Below, piece by piece: positions 1-7,433 of a stretch of 64,000 bases of DNA. The stretch comes from Marinobacterium_A aestuariivivens (GTDB taxonomy: Bacteria; Pseudomonadota; Gammaproteobacteria; Pseudomonadales; Balneatricaceae), in the NCBI RefSeq assembly GCF_042661465.1, contig NZ_JBHSWE010000001.1, positions 2,480,001-2,544,000 on the forward strand, written 5' to 3'. Position 1 is the stretch's first letter. The number at the start of each line of letters is the position of its first letter. The notes beneath the pieces were generated by a model. It was given only the letters and a program-made list of their open reading frames with translations, made no database searches and was not told the DNA's origin. The position numbers and the translations under genes are program-made.

Positions 1-151
1 GCACGAGACCGGTTTCGCTGCGAAAGATCGTGGTCAGGGAGCTGATGAGGATCAGTACGAAGACGACCAGCAGTGAAAGATTCACCTTGGTCTGAATGGA
101 TATGCCAGCCTGCTTGCTCAAGTGGAATCTTCCGTTTGCTGCCAATGGCAT
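1..151 (-). CDS. Membrane-anchored sensor or chemoreceptor, N-terminal fragment
   Basis: Only the first 40-50 residues are inside the window; the gene runs off the left edge. Reading the minus strand, a short polar leader containing SIQTKVNLSLL is followed by a strongly hydrophobic stretch (LLVVFVLILISSL) and then a polar segment. This is the usual start of methyl-accepting chemotaxis proteins and of sensor kinases with a periplasmic domain. Two starts are possible: ATG at 151, or TTG at 121 with a GGAAG seven bases upstream; the TTG has the better ribosome site. The gene is divergent from the TRAP transporter, so a role in sensing the transported acid is an attractive inference, but nothing visible shows it. 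The exact family is unresolved. Confidence 0.55.
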   Translation of the reverse strand, partial: MPLAANGRFHLSKQAGISIQTKVNLSLLVVFVLILISSLTTIFRSETGLV

Positions 152-495
152 TGATGAAGGACAGGGACGGGCGAGTCACCCATGGCCTCAAAGGTATATC
201 GGCAAGGGTAAGGGAAATCTGCAGGGCTTTTATGAAGCCAGATCAAAAAAAGTAGCCATGCGTCACAGCGCCGATGCAGAAGTGGCGGATTTCCGCCCAT
301 TTGTCTGCCTGGCACTGGGGGAAATTCCGCCATTCCATCCGCCACCGTCAGCGTCGATCACCCGCACGCTTTTCCTGGAAGCCCGTAAGACGGGGGCTGG
401 AAGGTCTTTTTCTTTGTTGGCACGATCCCTGCTTTTAAGTATCCAGGTAGCAGCGAATGACTGCCCCATAAAAAGAAACCTGGAGACATCACAAG
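152..495. other. Intergenic region between the sensor fragment and dctP
   Basis: This 344-base gap has no convincing gene. Its clear content is the sigma-54-like promoter at 417-436 and the dctP ribosome site (TGGAGA near 481). The stretch from 350 to 415 would be the place to look for an enhancer-binding activator site, but no obvious dyad was found. Confidence 0.6.
417..436 (+). promoter_or_regulatory. Sigma-54 (RpoN) promoter of dctPQM
   Basis: The sequence TTGGCACGATCCCTGCTT matches the RpoN consensus TGGCAC-N5-TTGC closely. The invariant GG lies at 419-420 and the GC at 431-432, exactly ten bases apart. Transcription should start near 443-445, about 50 bases upstream of the dctP ATG. 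Sigma-54 control by a DctB/DctD-type two-component system is well known for dct loci; the activator is not visible in this window. Confidence 0.8.
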
Positions 496-1485
496 ATGAA
501 AAAGCTCACCCTGACCCTGTCCGCCCTGGCACTGTCCATCTCCGCCACTGGCGCTTTTGCCAACTGCGACAGCGGTGAGATTGTTGCCAAACTGAGCCAC
601 GTGACCGGTGGCACCTCCCATCCGAAAGTCGTTGCCGCCAACAACTTCGCCGAGCGCGTCAACAACGAGATGAACGGCAAGCTCTGTGTCGAGGTCTATC
701 CGAACTCCACGCTGTTCGGTGACAGCAAGGAGCTCGAAGCCCTGCTGCTGGGTGACGTTCAGATTCTGGCGCCGTCGCTGTCGAAGTTCGGCTCCTATTC
801 ACCGAAGTACGGTGTCTTTGACCTGCCGTTCATCTTCAAGGATATGGATGCCGCCATCCGCTTTACCCAGTCCGAAGCGGGCAAGGGACTGTTGCACGAG
901 ATGGAGGACGTCGGTTTCGTCGGCCTGGGTTACTGGATGTCCGGCATGAAATACTTCTCGGCCAACAAGCCGCTGATCGAGCCGTCCGATGCCAACGGCA
1001 TGAAGTTCCGTGTCCAGACGTCCGACGTCGCCAAGGCGATGATCGAGGCGATGGGCGCCTCGCCGCAGCCGATGGCGTTCTCGGAAGTTTACGGCGCGTT
1101 GCAGACCGGCGTCGTCGACGGTCAGGAGAACACCTGGTCCAATATCTACACCCAGAAATTCTTCGAGGTCCAGGACAGCATTACCGAAACCAACCACCAG
1201 CTGCTGGCCTACCTCTTCATGACCTCCTCCGAGTTCCTGGACAGCCTCGAGCCCGAGGTGCGTGAGCAGTTCCTGAAAATCGCCGACGAGGTGACTCAGG
1301 AAGCGAACCTCGCGGTCAAGGCGGCCGAGGCCGAGAACCGCCAGAACATCCTGAATGCCGGCGGCAAGATCAATACCCTGAACGATGAGCAGCGGCAGAA
1401 GTGGGTCGATACCATGAAGCCGGTCTGGAAGAAGTTCGAGAGCGAGATTGGCGCCGACCTGATCGAGGCCGCCGCGGGCGCCTGA
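496..1485 (+). CDS. dctP: TRAP transporter solute-binding protein DctP
   Basis: Periplasmic receptor of a tripartite (TRAP) transporter, probably for C4-dicarboxylates. The 329-residue product begins with a classic signal peptide (MKKLTLTLSALALSISATGAFA, with cleavage near residue 22) and has the length usual for DctP. The conserved arginine that salt-bridges the substrate carboxylate is R172 in MKFRVQTSD, followed by the signature region SPQPMAFSEVYGALQTGVVDGQENTW around residues 194-219. The start is supported by TGGAGA about nine bases upstream of ATG. It is the first gene of dctPQM, behind a sigma-54-type promoter, and a hairpin after its stop probably sets its level above the membrane subunits. 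Substrate identity is inferred from family resemblance only. Confidence 0.9.
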   Translation: MKKLTLTLSALALSISATGAFANCDSGEIVAKLSHVTGGTSHPKVVAANNFAERVNNEMNGKLCVEVYPNSTLFGDSKELEALLLGDVQILAPSLSKFGSYSPKYGVFDLPFIFKDMDAAIRFTQSEAGKGLLHEMEDVGFVGLGYWMSGMKYFSANKPLIEPSDANGMKFRVQTSDVAKAMIEAMGASPQPMAFSEVYGALQTGVVDGQENTWSNIYTQKFFEVQDSITETNHQLLAYLFMTSSEFLDSLEPEVREQFLKIADEVTQEANLAVKAAEAENRQNILNAGGKINTLNDEQRQKWVDTMKPVWKKFESEIGADLIEAAAGA

Positions 1486-1499
1486 TCGGCGCATCCATC

Positions 1500-1519
1500 C
1501 GGGAGCCCCTGGGCTCCCG
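1500..1519 (+). promoter_or_regulatory. Intercistronic hairpin between dctP and dctQ
   Basis: CGGGAGCC and GGCTCCCG form a perfect eight-pair stem with a four-base loop, 15 bases after the dctP stop. No T-run follows, so it is unlikely to end transcription fully. In binding-protein transport operons such stems often protect the upstream message and keep the receptor in excess; that role here is inference. Confidence 0.6.
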
Positions 1520-1601
1520 CAGCGCTGGCCCTGCCCACGCCGGGCCAGCCCATCGATCTCCACTCAACTCTTTCGGTCGGGCTGTTCCCGCCTGAACCGC
1601 A

Positions 1602-2291
1602 ATGGTGTTTCTCATGGACTACTGGCCGCACATCTATCTACTGGTCTTCATCGGGATTCTCTGGATCCTGGAAAAACTCTTTCCGCGGGCGATGGAAAAG
1701 GCCGAAGAAAACCTGCTGGTGATCATCATCACCGCCATCATGCTGGTGTCCTTCGGCCAGGTCATCGCGCGGTACGGTTTCAACACCGGCTGGTCCGCGG
1801 CTCTGGAATTCAACACCGTCGCCTTCTCCTGGCTGATCCTGCTGGGCATGAGCTACGGCATCAAGACCGGCATCCACCTGGGGGTCGATATCGTCCTCAA
1901 TGCGGTACCGCACCGCGTTACCAAGGCGCTGTCGCTGTTCGGTGCCTTCGCCACCCTGATGTACGGCCTGATCCTGATCGATTCGACCTGGCTGGCGATG
2001 CTCGGTGTCGATGTCAGGGGCGGCGCCATCGAATACTGGGCCAAGATGTACAAGATCGGCATCGGCTCGGAAGAACTGCGTTACCCCGAGTTTCTGCAGG
2101 AGGCTTTCGGCTTGCAGCCGCGGGTGCACCGCTGGCTGGTGCTGGTGATCCTGCCGATCAGTCTGGCGCTGCTGATCTACCGGTCGCTGCAGGCTTTCAT
2201 CGATATCTGGCGCGACAAGCGGCCGATGCTGATCAGCGGCCATGAGGCCAAGGATCTCGTCGACGAAAACCTGAACGTCCTCAAAGACTGA
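1602..2291 (+). CDS. dctQ: TRAP transporter small permease DctQ
   Basis: Small integral-membrane subunit that pairs with DctM. The 229-residue product has about four hydrophobic segments: residues 6-22, 39-60, 72-90 with LGMSYGIKTGIHLGVDI, and a C-terminal pair near 105-125 and 185-203. The motif around GIHLGVDI is typical of DctQ. It is longer than the usual 160-180 residues, with an extra periplasmic loop (about residues 130-180). ATG 1602 has no clear ribosome site, and ATG 1614 is an equally possible start. It lies between dctP and dctM in the usual order; the gap to dctM is 20 bases. Confidence 0.85.
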   Translation: MVFLMDYWPHIYLLVFIGILWILEKLFPRAMEKAEENLLVIIITAIMLVSFGQVIARYGFNTGWSAALEFNTVAFSWLILLGMSYGIKTGIHLGVDIVLNAVPHRVTKALSLFGAFATLMYGLILIDSTWLAMLGVDVRGGAIEYWAKMYKIGIGSEELRYPEFLQEAFGLQPRVHRWLVLVILPISLALLIYRSLQAFIDIWRDKRPMLISGHEAKDLVDENLNVLKD

Positions 2292-2311
2292 TAGCTGCGG
2301 AGAGCACTGCT

Positions 2312-3928
2312 GTGGAAGCACTGATTCTGTTCGTGATGGTTCTGGCCCTGCTGTTCCTGGGGCTGCCGGTCGGCATCTCCCTGGGCCTGTCGTCCATCCT
2401 GTTCATCACCTTCTTTTCCCACGACTCGCTGTCGTCGGTGGCGATTTCGCTGTTCGGCGCCGGTCAGCACTATACCCTGCTGGCGATTCCGTTCTTTATC
2501 CTGGCGTCGGCCTTCATGTCCACCGGCGGTGTGGCCAAACGCCTGATCAACTTCGCCATCGCCAGTGTCGGTCACTTTCGCGGCGGCCTGGCGATGGCGT
2601 CGGTACTGGCCTGCATGATGTTCGCGGCACTCTCCGGTTCGTCGCCGGCGACGGTCGTGGCGATCGGTACCATTGCCATCGCCGGCATGCGCCAGGTCGG
2701 TTATTCGAAGGAGTTCGCCTCCGGCATCATCGCCAACGCCGGTACCCTGGGAATCCTGATTCCACCGTCGATCGTGATGGTGGTCTATGCGGCGTCGACC
2801 AACGTCTCGGTCGGCCGCATGTTCCTCGCCGGCGTCATTCCGGGGCTGCTGGCGGGCGGCATGCTGATGCTGGCAATCTATGTCGTGGCAAGGATCAAGG
2901 GCCTGCCGTCCGAACCCTGGAAGGGCTTTGGCGCCATCGTGCGCGGCGGCAAGGAGGCGGGCTGGGGCCTGTTCCTGATCGTCATCATCATGGGCGGTAT
3001 TTACGGCGGGGTCTTCACGCCGACCGAGGCAGCCGTGGTGGCCGCGGTCTATGCGATGCTGATCGCGCTCTTCGTCTACCGTGACATGGGGCCGCTGAAA
3101 GACACGCCCTGGGTACTGGATTCGGATAGCGCCGTGGCCCGGGTCGGCTTCAACGGCAGCGTCTATGGCGTCTCCTTCTTTCTCGTCTGGATGATCATGT
3201 CGTTCTTCGCCACCGCCGGCAGCGAAACCGTGACCGCCGGCGAGCGGGCGGTCTGGGGACTGGTGTTCGGTCTGGGTATCGCCTTCTTCTACATCTACAA
3301 GCGCGGTCATGATCTGCATGAATCGATGCTGCGCTGCCTTCTGGCGGGTCTGCCGGTCTGGCGTCGCAACCTGGTGGCGGTGGTGTGCGCCTTCTTCCCG
3401 GCGCTGTTCGGCAGCGAAAGCCGCAAGGTGATGCTGGAGGGTACCAAGACCACGGTGATGCTGATGTTCATCATCGCGAACGCGCTGCTGTTCGCCCATA
3501 CGCTGTCGTCCGAGCGGATTCCGCAGGTCGTCACCGAGTGGATGCTGGGTGTCGGCTTCAACTGGTTCACCTTCCTCATCGCGGTCAACATCCTGCTGCT
3601 GATCGGCGGCCAGTTCATGGAGCCGTCCGGACTGCTGGTCATCGTCGCGCCGGTGGTGTTCCCGATCGCGATGGAACTCGGTGTCGATCCGATCCATCTG
3701 GGTATTATCATGGTGGTGAACATGGAGATCGGCATGATTACACCGCCGATCGGGCTCAACCTCTTCGTGACGTCGGGCATTACCGGCATGAGCCTGGCTC
3801 GCGTCGTCAAGGCGGCAATGCCCTTCGTCGCCGTGCTGTTTGTCTTCCTGATCCTGGTGACCTACGTGCCGCCGCTCTCGACCTGGCTGCCCTACAGCAT
3901 CATGGGGCCCGAGCTGATCAATCCCTGA
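2312..3928 (+). CDS. dctM: TRAP transporter large permease DctM
   Basis: Large membrane subunit that carries the transport path and couples uptake to the sodium gradient. The 538-residue product starts at GTG, seven bases after GGAGAG, and is hydrophobic throughout. Family motifs include LGLPVGISLGL near the start, SPATVVAIGTIAI, GTLGILIPPSIVMVVYA and, near the C-terminus, MEIGMITPPIGLNLFV. Most DctM proteins have about 430 residues; this one carries an insertion of roughly 100 residues in the middle (about residues 245-370, including a charged segment YRDMGPLKDTPW and extra helices). Such enlarged forms occur in the family. It closes the operon and is followed by a strong terminator. Confidence 0.9.
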   Translation: MEALILFVMVLALLFLGLPVGISLGLSSILFITFFSHDSLSSVAISLFGAGQHYTLLAIPFFILASAFMSTGGVAKRLINFAIASVGHFRGGLAMASVLACMMFAALSGSSPATVVAIGTIAIAGMRQVGYSKEFASGIIANAGTLGILIPPSIVMVVYAASTNVSVGRMFLAGVIPGLLAGGMLMLAIYVVARIKGLPSEPWKGFGAIVRGGKEAGWGLFLIVIIMGGIYGGVFTPTEAAVVAAVYAMLIALFVYRDMGPLKDTPWVLDSDSAVARVGFNGSVYGVSFFLVWMIMSFFATAGSETVTAGERAVWGLVFGLGIAFFYIYKRGHDLHESMLRCLLAGLPVWRRNLVAVVCAFFPALFGSESRKVMLEGTKTTVMLMFIIANALLFAHTLSSERIPQVVTEWMLGVGFNWFTFLIAVNILLLIGGQFMEPSGLLVIVAPVVFPIAMELGVDPIHLGIIMVVNMEIGMITPPIGLNLFVTSGITGMSLARVVKAAMPFVAVLFVFLILVTYVPPLSTWLPYSIMGPELINP

Positions 3929-3940
3929 CGGGCGCAATGC

Positions 3941-3975
3941 AAAAGGGTCGCTGCTCCGGCAGCGGCCCTTTTTTA
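3941..3975 (+). terminator. Rho-independent terminator of dctPQM
   Basis: AAGGGTCGCTGC, a TCCG loop and GCAGCGGCCCTT form a GC-rich stem followed directly by a run of T, 13 bases after the dctM stop. Confidence 0.9.
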
Positions 3976-4130
3976 TGTTCAGGATGAACGGTATGCCGCG
4001 GGCGCAGGGATGCGAAGGAGCGGCGATGTTCGCGCAGACGATTGCCCGACGCAGGGAAGGGTGCCGGATAAACGGCGGCAGGATATAATGTCGGCCTTTC
4101 CTTATTCGTTAAGCATGCGGGGCGGGTCTA

Positions 4131-4637
4131 GTGTTGGGTTCTCTGGCGGCATTTTGGGGTTATACCGGCATTCTGCTGATCTTCGGCAGTGCGATCTATC
4201 GCCTCGGTCAGATCAGCTGGCAGATGTTCGGTCAGCCCTTGCAGGCCTATCACTGGGCGGCGCTGGCGTTCAGTCTGGTGTTCATGGGCTTCGCAGAAGG
4301 CTATCGCGGTTTTCAATGCGGCTTTTCGCCCCGGGTCGCGGCCCGCATCCAGTATCTCTCCAGAAATGTCACGCCTGTGCGGCTGCTGCTGGCACCCCTG
4401 TTCTGCATGGGATTTTTCCATGCCACGCGGCGGCGCCAGATCGTGACGTTCTGTCTGACACTCGGCATCCTGGTGCTGGTCATGCTGGTGCATCAGCTCG
4501 AGCAGCCCTGGCGCGGCATTGTCGATGCCGGTGTGGTACTGGGGCTTTGCTGGGGCATTGTCTCGCTGAGCATCTTTACCTTCCAGGCCTTCTTTGGCGA
4601 AGGGTTCGAGCATTCGCCCGAAACCCCCGGTTCCTGA
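4131..4637 (+). CDS. Conserved inner-membrane protein of unknown function
   Basis: A 168-residue protein starting at GTG 4131. It has four or five hydrophobic segments (about residues 5-22, 40-55, 80-98, 103-121 and 135-153) separated by basic loops such as RRRQIV, and a polar C-terminal tail. I do not recognise a named family. A TATAAT hexamer at 4084-4089, about 40 bases upstream, is a plausible minus-10. It sits alone between the dctM terminator and the phasin genes, all on the same strand. The start is uncertain because only a loose GGGGCGGG lies upstream. Function unknown. Confidence 0.7.
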   Translation: MLGSLAAFWGYTGILLIFGSAIYRLGQISWQMFGQPLQAYHWAALAFSLVFMGFAEGYRGFQCGFSPRVAARIQYLSRNVTPVRLLLAPLFCMGFFHATRRRQIVTFCLTLGILVLVMLVHQLEQPWRGIVDAGVVLGLCWGIVSLSIFTFQAFFGEGFEHSPETPGS

Positions 4638-4710
4638 GGGTCATCAAATCGCAACGCCGGGCTGGCAGTATCTGACGGGTACCGGCCTGCTGCAGGGGCT
4701 GGCAGAACTT

Positions 4711-4783
4711 TTGTGCACTGCACAAAAAGACTTGATCCGGGCAGATGAACCCGTATAATGAATCTCAATTGTGCAGTGCACAA
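4711..4783 (+). promoter_or_regulatory. Promoter of the first phasin gene with two flanking operator palindromes
   Basis: A 15-base palindrome, TTGTGCACTGCACAA, lies at 4711-4725, and its exact reverse complement, TTGTGCAGTGCACAA, at 4769-4783. Between them are a minus-35 TTGATC (4732-4737) and a minus-10 TATAAT (4754-4759) separated by 16 bases. The palindrome centres are 58 bases apart. The layout fits a repressor that covers or loops across the promoter. PhaR, which represses phasin genes and is released by PHA, is the natural candidate by family knowledge, but the binding protein is not shown by the sequence. Confidence 0.8.
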
Positions 4784-4803
4784 CAACTTGGGAGAGAATA
4801 GAG

Positions 4804-5109
4804 ATGACCACTAAAGTAGATTTCCAGAAGCCGTTCGAAGCTGTCCAGACCCTGATGAACATTCAGGTCTCTGCCATCACCAAATCCGTCGAGCAGCAGA
4901 AGAAAACCGGTGAAGAGCTGGCGTCCTTCTTCAAGACTGAAGTCGAGAAAGCCCGTGAACTGAAGTCGCCGGAAGACGTCATCAGCTACAACGTCGCCGC
5001 TAACCAGGCGCTGTTCGAACTGCTGAAAGCACAGGGCGAAGCCTTCACCGCTATCGCCAACGAAGCGCGCGAAGCCGCTACCGCCGAGTTCAGCAAGCTG
5101 GCCAAGTAA
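4804..5109 (+). CDS. Phasin family protein, first copy
   Basis: Granule-associated protein predicted to coat polyhydroxyalkanoate inclusions. The 101-residue product is largely helical. Its phasin core runs from FEAVQTLMNIQVSAITKSVEQQKKTGEELASFFKTE to a C-terminal segment rich in Ala and Glu that ends in KLAK. The ATG at 4804 is chosen over upstream in-frame codons because GGGAGAG lies eight bases before it and those codons fall inside the operator palindrome. It is paralogous to the next gene (shared KKTGEELA and ALFELLKA blocks). It has its own promoter, operators and terminator, so the two copies are separate transcription units. Confidence 0.9.
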   Translation: MTTKVDFQKPFEAVQTLMNIQVSAITKSVEQQKKTGEELASFFKTEVEKARELKSPEDVISYNVAANQALFELLKAQGEAFTAIANEAREAATAEFSKLAK

Positions 5110-5127
5110 GCCGGAGCGCCGTTCTCG

Positions 5128-5163
5128 AAAACCCCGCTGGCCGTCAGGCCAGCGGGGTTTTTT
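5128..5163 (+). terminator. Terminator of the first phasin gene
   Basis: AACCCCGCTGGCC, loop GTCA, then GGCCAGCGGGGTT and a T-run. The stem is almost the same as the terminator of the second copy, so the duplication included it. Confidence 0.92.
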
Positions 5164-5209
5164 GGGTGACGCGTAACGGCCAGAATCTCACGCCTCACGC
5201 CTCACGTTA

Positions 5210-5280
5210 TTGTGCACTGCACAAAATTCTTGCCTGATCAGTTTTTGTCCGTATAATGAGTCTTATTGTGCAGTGCACAA
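5210..5280 (+). promoter_or_regulatory. Promoter of the second phasin gene with two flanking operator palindromes
   Basis: The same two palindromes recur in the same order and orientation as at the first copy: TTGTGCACTGCACAA at 5210-5224 and TTGTGCAGTGCACAA at 5266-5280, centres 56 bases apart. Between them are TTGCCT (5230-5235) and TATAAT (5252-5257) with a 16-base spacer. The spacer sequences differ from the first copy, whereas the palindromes, spacing and minus-10 are kept, which points to selection on the operator layout. Confidence 0.8.
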
Positions 5281-5301
5281 ATTCCAGCGGAGGAAGTGAT
5301 C

Positions 5302-5607
5302 ATGAATGCCAACAGCAATCTCAAGAAGTCGTTCGAAGCGGTAGAGTCCCTGATGAGTCTTCAGATGGGAGCGATCAACAAGTCCATCGAGCTGCAGAAG
5401 AAAACCGGCGAAGAGCTGGCGGCCTTCTTCAAGACCGAGGCGGAAAAAGCCCAGAAACTGACCACACCGGACGAGGTCCTGGCGTTCAACGTCGAGTCCA
5501 GCAAGGCGCTGTTCGAGTTGCTCAAGGCCCGGGGCGAAGCCTTTACCGCCATGGCCAACGAAGCCCGCGTCGCCGCGACAGAAGAGCTCGGCAAGCTGGC
5601 CAAGTAA
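5302..5607 (+). CDS. Phasin family protein, second copy
   Basis: Second 101-residue phasin, a tandem paralogue of the gene at 4804. It shares the frame SFEAVESLMSLQMGAINKSIELQKKTGEELAAFFKTE and the ending KLAK, with scattered conservative changes. It starts at ATG 5302 behind a strong GGAGGAAG. The product should bind PHA granule surfaces through its amphipathic helices. Having two similar phasins under matching operators suggests dosage or different surface properties; which one dominates cannot be told from sequence. Confidence 0.9.
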   Translation: MNANSNLKKSFEAVESLMSLQMGAINKSIELQKKTGEELAAFFKTEAEKAQKLTTPDEVLAFNVESSKALFELLKARGEAFTAMANEARVAATEELGKLAK

Positions 5608-5625
5608 GCCGCAAAGCCTCACTCC

Positions 5626-5660
5626 AAAACCCCGCTGGCCTTCAGGTCAGCGGGGTTTTT
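5626..5660 (+). terminator. Terminator of the second phasin gene
   Basis: ACCCCGCTGGCC, loop TTCA, GGTCAGCGGGGT and T5. It is convergent with ilvA and could act on both strands, since an A-run precedes the stem. Confidence 0.9.
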
Positions 5661-5666
5661 CTTTTT

Positions 5667-5742
5667 CAGGTGACAGGTGACAGGTGACGCGTAGAATCGT
5701 CGCCTCACGGCCTCACGGCCTCACGGCCTCACGGCCTCACGG
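5667..5742. repeat. Short tandem repeats (heptamer and octamer)
   Basis: CAGGTGA is repeated three times at 5667-5688, followed by five perfect copies of CCTCACGG at 5703-5742. A related CACGCCT series lies at 5187-5206. These simple repeats sit just past convergent gene ends and contain no coding signal. Confidence 0.9.
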
Positions 5743-5760
5743 CCTCGCGCCGCCTGACAT

Positions 5761-7281
5761 CTACTTGCCCAGAAACAGCCGGTATGCCGTATTGTCCGTT
5801 TCTTCCCAGTAGCTGTAGCCGATATCGGTCAGGAATGCCTTGACCTGCTCATGTTCCGCCGGCGGCACCTGCATGCCGACCAGCACCCGGCCCCAGGCGG
5901 CGCCATGGTTGCGGTAGTGGAACATCGAAATGTTCCAGCGCCCGCCGAGCTTGCTGAGGAATTTCATCAGCGCACCCGGACGTTCCGGGAATTCGAAACG
6001 GAATACCACCTCGTTGTCGACCGAGGCCGGTGCGTGACCGCCAACCATGTAGCGCACATGCAGCTTGGCCATCTCGTTGTCGGTCAGGTCGATCACCTCT
6101 TCGAGGTGCTCCCTGAGTTCCGATAGCAGATCGTCACGGCCATGACCGCCGGGGCTGATCTGAACGCCGGCGAAGACCACGGCCTCCTCGTCGTCGCCGT
6201 AGCGGTAATTGAATTCGGTGATATTGCGCTTGCCCAGTGCCGAGCAGAACTTGCGGAAGCTGCCGGGGCGTTCCGGGATCTTGGCGGCGATGATCGCCTC
6301 GCGCTTCTCGCCGACCTCGGAGCGTTCGGCGATATGGCGCAGGCGGTCGAAGTTGACGTTGGCACCGGAGTCGATCGCGATCAGGGTCTGGGCGCTGCAC
6401 TTCTCCCGGGCCACGTATTTCTTCAGACCGGCGACGCCCAGTGCGCCGGACGGCTCGCAGATCGAGCGGGTATCGTCGAAAATATCCTTGATCGCGGCGC
6501 AGATCTCGTCAGCCGTGACGGTGATCACTTCGTCGACATACTGGCGGGCGATATCGAAGGTGTGTTCGCCGATCTGGGCCACCGCAACCCCTTCGGCAAA
6601 GATGCCGACCTGGCACAGCTTGACCCGCTCGCCGGCTTCCAGTGCGGCCTTCAGGCAGGCGGAATCCTCGCACTCGACGCCGATCACCTTGACGTCGGGG
6701 CGCAGATACTTGATGTAGACGGCGATGCCGGCGATCAGGCCACCGCCACCGACCGGCACGAAGACCGCGTCGATGGGCCCGCTCTCCTGATGCAGCATTT
6801 CCATGGCGATGGTGCCCTGGCCTGCGATGACATCGGGATCGTCATAGGGCGGCACATAGGTCAGCCCCTTCTCGTCGACGAGGCGCTCGGCGTGGGCCTT
6901 GGCCTCCTCGAAACTGTCGCCGTGCAGGAGTACCTTGCCGCCCAGTGCCTTGACGTTGTTGACCTTGATGTCCGGTGTTGTCTTCGGCATCACGATGGTG
7001 GCCTTGACCCCCATGTGGCGTGCCGAGATGGCCAGCCCCTGGGCATGGTTGCCGGCCGAGGCCGTGACGACCCCCTTCGCTTTCTCCGTCTCGCTGAGTT
7101 GCGCCATCTTGTTGTAGGCGCCGCGCAGCTTGAACGAGAACACCGGCTGCAGGTCTTCGCGTTTCAGCAGCACCCGGTTGCCGAGTCGTTCGGACAGGCT
7201 GCGGGCATGGTCCAGCGGAGTTTCGATGGCCACATCGTAAACCCGCGCTTCCAGTATCTTCTTGATGTATCGGTGCGCCAT
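5761..7281 (-). CDS. ilvA: Biosynthetic threonine ammonia-lyase
   Basis: Converts threonine to 2-oxobutanoate and ammonia, the committed step of isoleucine synthesis, in the cytoplasm. At 506 residues it matches the long biosynthetic form. The N-terminal fold-type II PLP domain has the lysine K51 in SFKLRGAYN, SAGNHAQG at 75-82 and the phosphate-binding glycines GGGG at 178-181. Two ACT-like regulatory units follow (about residues 325-410 and 420-505, each containing an ERPG segment), as expected for isoleucine feedback inhibition and valine activation. It is divergent from rpiA across a 152-base gap. The reading frame is intact. Confidence 0.96.
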   Translation of the reverse strand: MAHRYIKKILEARVYDVAIETPLDHARSLSERLGNRVLLKREDLQPVFSFKLRGAYNKMAQLSETEKAKGVVTASAGNHAQGLAISARHMGVKATIVMPKTTPDIKVNNVKALGGKVLLHGDSFEEAKAHAERLVDEKGLTYVPPYDDPDVIAGQGTIAMEMLHQESGPIDAVFVPVGGGGLIAGIAVYIKYLRPDVKVIGVECEDSACLKAALEAGERVKLCQVGIFAEGVAVAQIGEHTFDIARQYVDEVITVTADEICAAIKDIFDDTRSICEPSGALGVAGLKKYVAREKCSAQTLIAIDSGANVNFDRLRHIAERSEVGEKREAIIAAKIPERPGSFRKFCSALGKRNITEFNYRYGDDEEAVVFAGVQISPGGHGRDDLLSELREHLEEVIDLTDNEMAKLHVRYMVGGHAPASVDNEVVFRFEFPERPGALMKFLSKLGGRWNISMFHYRNHGAAWGRVLVGMQVPPAEHEQVKAFLTDIGYSYWEETDNTAYRLFLGK

Positions 7282-7369
7282 AGGAAAGGGATTGCCATTG
7301 GTTAGGTCGTGCAGCGGTAAAGCCGCCGCTACAAGGAACAGGAAATGGTATAAGCTGCCAGTGCTTACG

Positions 7370-7399
7370 TCTACAAGCGCGCCCTGACTGGCGTATAAT
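7370..7399 (+). promoter_or_regulatory. Probable rpiA promoter
   Basis: A consensus minus-10 TATAAT lies at 7394-7399, with TCTACA (four of six matches) 18 bases upstream at 7370-7375. It is placed about 35 bases before the rpiA start, in the gap shared with divergent ilvA. Confidence 0.5.
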
Positions 7400-7433
7400 T
7401 TGCGGCCTTTAACAGGCAGACGGGTTCAAGTTG

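Noticed and set aside
2177..3937. 586-codon open frame on the minus strand
   Set aside because: Antisense of dctM and the end of dctQ. The product is a low-complexity H/R/Q/D-rich string without hydrophobic core, typical of a shadow frame in GC-rich DNA.
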